Source: Aplidium turbinatum
Taxonomy: Eukaryota > Chordata > Ascidiacea > Aplousobranchia > Polyclinidae
DNA length: 64,000 nucleotides
Assembly: GCA_918807975.1 (NCBI GenBank)
Contig: OU964918.1
Span: forward strand, 1,798,001 to 1,862,000
Direction of reading: 5' to 3'
Part shown: positions 56,898 through 64,000 of the stretch, one piece after another
How the letters are laid out: the number at the start of each line of letters is the position of its first letter
How positions within the stretch are numbered: position 1 is the first letter of the stretch
The notes under the pieces: generated by a model
What the model saw: only the letters and a program-made list of their open reading frames with translations
Told to the model about the DNA's origin: nothing
Databases searched by the model: none
Translations under genes and position numbers: made by a program

Positions 56898-57762
56898 CTG
56901 GATACAATAAACGTTCATTGATGGTATAGATCAGAGGTGCCAGATGGGGACGGTGCCCAATAGCCCCAAAAAACTATGCATCTCATGAATGCCATTGCGC
57001 CTCAACTAACCCCACCCACTGACTCAACTAACCCTGCATGCGGGGTTGGTTGAGTCAAACGGTGCTCTGTGTTCAAGGTAATAAAAATGGAAATTAAATG
57101 GGAGATAGCATTTTGAGAAATGGGTAGCAGCAAGCATAATTCGTTACCTTTGTTTCACTTAGACTTTGATAGGTGTATCTACAATAGGTAAAAAATTATA
57201 AGGAAAAATCAGAAACATGACTCAACAAACCCCACCTTCCCCTAAGCTCAGCTCCCCGTTACCAGGCTACAGGCCTAGCGCAACTACCGCATTTGTTACG
57301 GTAGCCCTACTATAACAGTTAGCCCAGTGAGTTCAGGCTATAAGTTTTACTCTTGTGTGTGTGGTAGTTCATATAGCCACTGATATTAAAATTGCATTAT
57401 TGCTTACAAAAAGTGTTCAAAAGTCCTGATACTGGATCCAGGAACATTCTATTTGTCTTAGTTTGTATTATGTCTTAGAACTTAGATGCATTGCTGATAA
57501 GAGAATATGATCTGGTTAGCCTAGCCAATTAGTGCACAACTGTACTGGTGGGTTACCAGTTATATGCCATGGGTGCTTTTTGCTACAATTGACTTTCTAA
57601 AAAATAACGCGTTGAAATACTTTTTAAAAATTTTGTAATTTGCGGTGCAGTGTCAAAGTTACAGATAAATTTCGGTGTGCGGTGCGGTGCGCGGATAGAT
57701 GAATCAGTTGCGGTGCGGTGTGCGGATAAAAATTTTGGGTTCGCTGCATCTCTAGTGAGCAC

Positions 57763-58400
57763 TATCAGAAAATTTATTTGGCAACACAGGAAAACTAACA
57801 CCAGAAATGTACGTTACTAGGAAGCCTATTCTAAGCAGGGAAAGACATTTATTGCAACCACTTCATATCAACTTATGTCTGGTAAAACAATTTGTAAAAG
57901 CTTTGGATTTTCAAAGACAAGTTTTTCAAGAAATCAGCTTAATGTCTCCTAGACTATCGGTTGGCAAAATAAAAGGAAGAATATTTGTGGGTCCCCAAAT
58001 AAGTACAATGCTGAAGTGTAAAAGCTTGAAAGAAAGAATGAATGAAACAGAAAAGGACGAGTGGCAAGTATCTTGAAGCGTGGTTGATGAAGTTTTGATA
58101 AATAAAAAGGATCGAAATTATAAGGAGTTGGTGGAAAAACTAATCAAATGTTACCCAAACGTGGCTTGTCTTATGTCTGTAAATCTATTTTTTTTACGTT
58201 CTCATCTGAATGTTTTTCAAAAAATTCTTGGTTGTTTTAATGAAGAGCATGGTGAGAGATTTCACCAGGATATTGAGCCGATGGAAAAACAGTATCAAGA
58301 CCGGTGAGATAGTGCAATGCTGGAAGAACATTTGGTCTTTAGTAAGGCCAGATCGGAGTGGTGATAAAAGAAAGCTCGTTCAAAAGTAGATTTTTGAATG
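57763..58400 (+). pseudogene. Transposon protein fragment, C-terminal part
   Basis: Two open stretches read LLQPLHINLCLVKQFVKALD, KIKGRIFVGPQIS, then RNYKELVEKLI, FLRSHLNVFQKILGCFNEEH, GERFHQDIEPMEKQYQDR. The usual form of this family is PPLHIKLGLMKQFVKAL ... KAGIFDGPQI ... HFLHSHLDxFPENLG ... GERFHQDIxxMExRYQGRW. An in-frame stop separates the two stretches and another follows YQDR. This is the continuation of 51400-51960 beyond the LINE and hAT insertions. Confidence 0.65.
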
Positions 58401-58736
58401 ACAAAAAACTATGTTAAAAACTACTTGAAAAAAACATGTTAGGTTTATCTTCCAGCTTTCTTTATGAACTTAAACTGACTTTTGCGTTCAATAAATCAAA
58501 CGAGACCTTGATGCCGAGTTGAAACCTACCTCAAAAGTGCAACACAAATAATTGCTAATTATAGCTATATCAAATGAAAAAAAAAATTGAATATCTCAAA
58601 GAGTAAGGAAGTTACGAAAAAACTAGCTGAAGTTTTGAACTCCTCATCGAAAAATACATAAAGGGACATTGAAAAAAGTAGCCAAACAAAAGTTGTGCTA
58701 AATAACATGATGCATTCTACTGGTGCAAATTAAGCT

Positions 58737-58850
58737 AAACTATCACACGATGTTTAAAGTGACAATTTGCTTTTATTCCGACGTTTCGTCAATCAGACAC
58801 GACTGACTTCTTTAGGGGGCTAGACCACGTTGTGACACAACTAAATATGC
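58737..58850 (-). mobile_element. PLE 3'-end remnant
   Basis: On the minus strand it reads CCTAAAGAAGTCAGTCG, TGTCTGATTGAC, GAAACGTCGG: a CTxAAGA, stem, GAAACGT arrangement like the 3' region of Penelope-like elements and the motif at 16093. No PLE coding sequence adjoins it. Confidence 0.45.
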
Positions 58851-59710
58851 AAAATAAAAATTCAAGTTCAAGACAAAAATTATTGTGAGCAAAGTTTGAA
58901 CTAAAAAATAGGAGAGTTTAATTGTTAATGATCAACAAGAAACTTAAAAAATGTTGGTTTCTCGCTGATTGTAAACTGTGCAGTGGTGCGTACACAACTT
59001 GATTCATCATGACTCATGCCGTTCACTCTCTTCTCTGCTGTTATAGTCTGGGAGCCAAATGCTATTTTTCACTTTAACCTTGCATTGCTGTATTAAGTTT
59101 TTTTACTGTTGATTTTGGTAGCCAAGGGTCTCTATTTTCAGAAACTGCTTGATGACATGTTGTCACCTTTGAGCAATTTGAGAAATTCAAGATGGCGTCT
59201 AAGATGGCCGCCATTACCTAGAAATGACCATAACTCCCTACCCATTCACATTAGGAAGGCGATTTCTGTCTCTATACCTAAGTTGTAGGGGTCAAGTTAT
59301 CCATTAGAACTTAGTGTTACGTTAATATCGTATTACATAATGGTAATTTCTAAGATGGCGTCCAAAATGACGTCCAAGATGGCAGCTATTACCTAGAAAT
59401 GACCATAACTCCCTACCCATTCACATTAGGAAGGTGATTTTTGTCTCTATACCTAGGTTGTAGGGGTCAAGCTATTTATTAGAACTAAGTATTACGTTAA
59501 TATCGTATTACATAATGGTAATTTCCAAGATGGCGTCCAAGATGAACATATCGTCTCCCAACGGAAAGTCATCCACCCATTCCCCTGCCATGTTGATCAC
59601 ACAACCAGATAGTAACAGTAGTAAAACAGTTCAAGAAGACACCATTGGACGTGTGAAAAAGGAATATATGATTAAGGCACTCGAGTATGACGTCGAAATA
59701 AAGATATATA

Positions 59711-61009
59711 CCTAGCAAGCAAGCCCATATGGGCCCCCATATGGGATGATGTACGGGCCCCATGTGAACTCCCCGTACGGGGCCCATACACATTGTGTCC
59801 GCGGGCATCACATTGCCCCCATATAGGCTGCCCATATTCATTTATGGGTTCCATGTGGGTTGCTCACACTCAACCCACAAATATAATATTGGCTGCCCAT
59901 ATGTAACCCATAAATCTAATACAGGCTGCCCATATGTATATCAGGTATATATATAACTGCAGACAGATACCAAAGTGCTCAAAGTGCAAGCAGTGAACTT
60001 TGCGCAATGCATAGCAAGGTGCCCCCAGTAAAGTGCTCAATCGGCGTAAGCCAAGAGCGTCAATAACTGCAGACAGTGCACACTGTTTAGTATTTATATG
60101 GTGTTAAACTGTTTTATTCGCATCAACAGCGCACGGGTACAAATAATTGACACGGCAAGAGAGCACAGACAAACATAGCCAGGTCGAAGACTTTCAGAAA
60201 TCGGCCTGCCACACCCCGCGTCGGCGGGGAGCGGCGTTATTTAGGGGTGACGATGCACCCGGAGGGGTAAGTCCACCAGCTTAGGTCTCGGGGGTCAGCC
60301 TGGGGAGTCGAGGTACCTGTGGAGGGAGAGTCACTGGAATGGCCATGAAGGTATATACCTCCATGTGACATTTTCCTATTTGTGGTACGTAAGAACCAAA
60401 AATAGTACTACTGCCAACCTTGCCAAAGTGCTCTAACTGCAAGCAGTGAGCTTTGCGCAATGCATAGCAAGGTGCCCCAGTAGTTTTGCTTGTTTAATTT
60501 CATTTTGTGTTTGTTTAAAAGATCAATAAAAGTCGTTTGAGACAACTAAAAAATCTCAAAGTCTAGACAAATGCTGATCGAGGTGTATATCATATTAGTA
60601 TGGGTTGTCCACAAACCTTTGAATCACTGTGTGGGTAGCCCATGGTCTGCCCATAAAAAATGTGGGCAGTCCATGGTCTGCCCATAAAAAATGTGGGCAG
60701 CCCATGGCCTGCCCATGGAAAATGTGGGCAGCCCATGTTCTGCCCATAAACAAAGTGGGAAGCCCATCAATATTTCATGCTTAGCCCATGATCAATAATT
60801 TTATGTGGCTAAATTTATTAAAATGCATTTATATGATCACGCATTTGAAGATTGGAAGTTTTATATTCCACCTTGTCATTTAGCAACACATTCTGCAAGA
60901 AAGCCCATATTGGGCACATATGGCAAAAACACAAAAACCCGCATAGAACCCACATCCCCACAAGCCCATTAAAATAGTATATGGGGCCCATATGGGCTTG
61001 CTGGCTGGG
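59711..61009. mobile_element. 1.3-kb TIR element with CCCATATGGGCC ends
   Basis: Left end CCTAGCAAGCAAGCCCATAT; right end inverted CCCAGCCAGCAAGCCCATAT; both continue GGGCCCC. TA stands on both sides (59709-59710, 61010-61011). Inside, a 60-bp block (TGCAAGCAGTGAACTTTGCG and flanks) is repeated directly at about 59975-60030 and 60425-60483, bracketing a GC-rich insert (60180-60350). Four 33-bp units with GCCCATGGTCTGCCCATAAA lie at 60630-60760. Non-coding; inserted within the 59041-63769 element. Confidence 0.75.
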
Positions 61010-61139
61010 TAATGGTCCCAAGAAGCCTCCGATGCCACAGAACACCCCAAACATCAGTTCATCCCTTGCGTATGCTGGCACAAGTAATTTCAAAGGGAAG
61101 AGCCAGTGAGATGAACTTTGCGTTCCTTCAAGACATGAA

Positions 61140-63041
61140 AAGCGCACTAAATTGTCCTGAGTACAATGGGTAGCTTACAATACTAGAGATGCACGTCGAC
61201 AGGGTCATTTAGCACAACCAAAGACGTCGGCTGTTTACCTTCTCTTAAGAGATATGATCCCGTCACACTCAGATACCCTGATGACATCAATGGCCTGTGC
61301 ACAGGTCTACACACGCAATGTCGGGCAACAGTTCGGAGTTTTTACTTGTGATATGCAGCTGTACAAGGTCGCTCTAAAAGTTCAGTGGACTTATCCAGAC
61401 AGGTTTTCAAATGTTATTCTACGGTTGGGAGGGATGCATTCTCTAATGAGCTTCATTGGATCTATCGAGACACTGATGGCTGATACCAGTCTGTTAGATA
61501 TAATGTCCTCTGTGTTTGGCGGTGTGTTGAAAATGGTCACAAGGAAAAGTTTCCCCAGAACTTCAGAGCATTGCAAATGGTAGCTGAAGAGGCACTTCGC
61601 GGAGTCAATCAAGATAAACCATTATGTATATTTGCACTGGTGACCTCATGCAAATTCTTGAAAACAAAGCCAGCAATAGCCAAACTACCAAACTTTGGGT
61701 CAATGTCTTTATTAAACCTACCCTGCTCACCATGATTTTCGTATGGGCTGAGCGCGAAAGTGACTGGCCCATCATTTGGCAAACTACAAGCAAATGCTAC
61801 CATACTTCTTTGATGCGGGGCATGTGAACTATGCGAGATATAGGTTGTGCTACCTTCGTGAGATGGAACGGCTACCACAAGGGGTGTTGTCACACTTTAT
61901 GAAGGGTGAGCATGTTATGCACCATTCTGCTGGCTTATGGAATGGCATCTGGTGCGATATGATTATTGAGACGACCTTCATGCGGTATAGGCATGCTCCT
62001 GGGGGGATAGTTGGCATCAAGCAGCTTTAAGCCAGATTCCAAAAACAAGAAGCAACTGATAAAACTGATAGTTGATGATTTTGTCCAGGATAAGAAGTTT
62101 CATGAGGACAACACACAGCATCATAAGTTAGTGGTAACAAGAGCAGATCCGGTGACAATCGAAATTAGTGAAGGTAGAGTTGTCATCTCACTGGCAGGTC
62201 TGTCAACTTCACACGAAGAAGTAGATAACATCATTGTCCTACACTCCTACAGGTTTTGAGTTGTGCCGCGGGTAATGAGGAAAGCAAAATCACTTCTGTT
62301 GCTGATGACACTGACGTCTTTGCACTGTTGCTGCATTATCATCACATGGCAAATCTCAAGAATGTTGTATAGATGGAGTCCCCCATCAAAGGAAGGGCGG
62401 TGCTTGATATACGAAAAACTGTGCAGAAGCATTGTCAGATAGTCGAAGGAATACTTCCGGCATATGCACTTTCTGGCTGTGACACCGTCGCCTTCTATTT
62501 TAAAATTGGAAAGGCTACTGCATTCAAAACACTTCGATCGGGGCACTCACTTAACTTGTTGGGTGCACCAGGGCATTCTATGGGAACTGTTATTCAACAG
62601 GCTACCTCCTTCATTTCCGCGTGCTATGGACAAACAGACTGTAGTACAATGTCAGACACAAGGTTAAAGGTATGGCTGTCAAAAACATGCAAAGGGTCAT
62701 CAACACCGAAATTGTGTACCTTGCCACCAACAACTGAGACATTCAAAGAGAATGTTAAAAGAGCTCACTATTAGACTTTGGTATGTCAGTCACTAGAAGC
62801 TCAGAATCCACCCGAGTTGGACCCAATGGAATATGGTTGGGTAAAGGATGACCAAACCTTTCAACCAGTCACCTTACCTGATGAAGTCGAACTAGCCCCA
62901 CAGATGGTACGACGTCTAATAAAATGTGGATGCCTCAGTACTACTCCATGCAGTTCACGTGCTTGTAGTTGCAACTCTGCAAACATGAAATGCACAATAT
63001 TTTGTGACTGTTATAATCAGGGTTGCTGTAACTTAACATAA
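61140..63041 (+). pseudogene. Large uncharacterised transposon protein, nuclease-like region and Cys-rich tail
   Basis: Open blocks in order: VYLLLRDMIPSHSDTLMTSM, QQFGVFTCDMQLYKVALKV, RLGGMHSLMSFIGSIETLM, KLWVNVFIKP, MLPYFFDAGHVNYARYRL, FMKGEHVMHHSAGLWNGIWC, then NKKQLIKLIVDDF, KLVVTRADPVTIEIS, a DTDVFALLLHYHH strand in another frame, ILPAYALSGCDTVAFYF, LPPTTETFKENVKRAHY and a tail CGCLSTTPCSSRACSCNSAN. I recall this order from long proteins repeated in fish and cnidarian genomes. The DDTDVFxLLL and SGCDT strands resemble a FEN/PIN-type nuclease fold (inference). Several frame changes break it, and several hundred residues usual between the HAPGG and NKKQL blocks are missing. Confidence 0.65.
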
Positions 63042-63843
63042 TAGCTGATTGCATGTCTTTGTGATGCACATGGGCAACACAAAGCACAACAGTGTATAGA
63101 TTATTTGGCAAAGTAGTAGCCATCCTTAATTATGAATTGTATAATACGCTTTTGGTAGTCTGTGTGAGAATTCAGATTTACAATTAAAGAACATTTGTTA
63201 TAGTATATCACCTGTGGTCGTTTTCCTTTTCATACTTTCCTCCAAGATTGAATAGTGTATATAGAAGATACTTTAGTGTTACGGCGGCCATCTTGGAAAT
63301 TATCACTTGTAATAAAATATTAACATAATACTTAGTTCCAATGAATAGCTTGACCCCTACAACCTAGGTATAGAGACAAAAATCACCTTCCTAATGTGAA
63401 CGGGTAGGGAGTTATGGTCATTTCTAGATAATGGCGGCCATCTTGGACGTCATCTTGGACGCCATCTTGGAAATTACCATTATGTAATACGATATTAACG
63501 TAATACTTAGTTCTAATGGATAGCTTGACCCCTACAACCTAGGTATAGAGACAAAAATTACCTTCCTAATGTAAATGGGTAGGGAGTTATGGTCCTTTCT
63601 AGGTAATGGCGGCCATCTTGGACGCCATTTGAATTTCTCAAATTGCTCAAAGGTGACAACATGTCATCAAGCAGTTTTTGACAATGGAGACCCTTGGCTA
63701 CCAAAATAAACAGTAAAAAAAACTTAATACAACAATGCAAGGTAAATCATCTCTGCCCCCGGACTATTATTAAATGCCTGGTGAACAGCCTCATTCAATT
63801 TTCTAAAGTTGTGCTACATAGTGTTATTTCAATGTATAGTTCT

Positions 63844-63964
63844 GTTACTCAACGCAACAAACAGTTTACCAGCCTCGTTTTCTAATCATAAATCGATTTC
63901 GCTATCACAGCATGCTCAGTACGATCTTGTCAAGAGCCTAAACTGTTTGTTGCATTGAGTAGCA
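63844..63964. repeat. Snapback palindrome with short loop
   Basis: TACTCAACGCAACAAACAGT near 63846 and its near-complement AAACTGTTTGTTGCATTGAG near 63940 form arms of about 25 bp around a 65-bp loop. It may be a very small MITE just outside the 59041-63769 element. Confidence 0.6.
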
Positions 63965-64000
63965 AGTCTTATACTAATGATACAAAACAATCAACCGATT

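Larger units (their letters stand above)
55498..57242 (+). mobile_element. pogo-type element with TA duplication
   Basis: Ends GGGGAAGGTGGGGTTAGTTG and, inverted on the right, GGGGAAGGTGGGGTTTGTTG, each continuing AGTCA; TA on both sides (55496-55497, 57243-57244). The motif GGTTGGTTGAGTCA or its complement is repeated at about 55530, 55873, 55915, 57005 and 57045, forming subterminal repeats. A HTH-psq reading frame (56080-56253) supports the pogo group of the Tc1/mariner superfamily. The DDE domain is missing, so it is internally deleted. Confidence 0.85.
55157..57754. mobile_element. hAT-type element (TAGTGATGCA ends) holding a pogo element
   Basis: Ends TAGTGATGCAAGCCGC and GGTTCGCTGCATCTCTA (TAGAGATGCA inverted) with a perfect 8-bp duplication GTGAGCAC (55149-55156, 57755-57762). 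Without the pogo insertion it is about 0.85 kb and non-coding. GCGGTGCGGTG runs near 57640-57720 echo the GC-rich GCCGCGTACGCGGC near 55170. Confidence 0.95.
59041..63769 (+). mobile_element. 4.7-kb transposon with duplicated subterminal repeats
   Basis: Outer inverted ends are TTATAGTCTGGGAGCC at left and TAATAGTCCGGGGGCA (inverted) at right. Inverted similarity then runs about 500 bp inward. Each side contains two direct copies of a unit of about 185 bp with CATAACTCCCTACCCATTCA and AAGATGGCGTCCAAGATG (59180-59560 left; 63280-63630 right, inverted). No target duplication was found. It contains the CCCATATGGG-type element (59711-61009) and a decayed gene (about 61140-63041). Confidence 0.8.

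Noticed and set aside
61391-61893. Minus-strand open frames of 62-94 codons
   Set aside because: Antisense shadows of the transposon protein at 61140-63041, which carries recognisable motifs on the plus strand.

Overview
The window reads as animal (metazoan) genomic DNA, very probably from a marine invertebrate. It is AT-rich and intron-rich. It carries EGF-like exons with GT/AG borders, Penelope, LINE, BEL/Pao and Ty3/Gypsy retroelements, and many hAT, piggyBac-like and pogo-type DNA transposons. Nothing bacterial or organellar is present. The species cannot be fixed from what I can read.

The only host gene I can support lies on the minus strand. Four exons of exactly 114 bp (35166-35279, 13015-13128, 10320-10433, 1882-1995, in transcription order) each encode one six-cysteine EGF-like repeat and have phase 1 at both borders. 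They look like tandem modules of one large extracellular or membrane protein. Almost everything else is intron or intergenic DNA filled with mobile elements.

Layout. At 1-10.3 kb lie a SINE, a decayed piggyBac-type transposase, a 201-bp hAT MITE, a 3.2-kb TTAA-flanked element, and a 2.55-kb element with long inverted repeats and an 8-bp target duplication. At 11.1-13.0 kb a piggyBac-like element is itself hit by a foldback element made of TTTGGTCGACA repeats around a TTAGGG-like core. At 13.3-16.2 kb are a LINE fragment and a nearly complete Penelope-like element with a hammerhead-like motif. At 16.95-34.8 kb a 22-bp minisatellite is split by a hAT transposon. That hAT carries a BEL/Pao fossil, which holds two 624-bp TTAA MITEs. 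It also carries a piggyBac-like element that contains a hAT-like element that contains a 3.3-kb element with an 8-bp duplication. Nearly every junction has its target-site duplication intact.

At 38-51 kb a minus-strand Ty3/Gypsy fossil is split by a second foldback copy (39.9 kb), the second copy of the 3.2-kb TTAA element (41.2-44.4 kb), a TIR element with two nested hATs (44.7-48.2 kb) and another nested hAT pair carrying a LINE fragment (48.9-50.9 kb). At 51.4-58.4 kb a decayed transposon gene is interrupted by a jockey-like LINE and by a hAT element that holds a pogo-type element. At 59.0-63.8 kb a transposon with long, internally duplicated inverted repeats encodes a large uncharacterised protein family with a possible FEN/PIN-like nuclease region and a Cys-rich tail.

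The strongest unusual signals are the readable order of nested insertions, the two telomere-repeat foldback elements, and the TIR elements whose encoded proteins I recognise as recurrent but cannot place in a named transposase superfamily. Protein-family statements come from memory of conserved motifs; no search was run.
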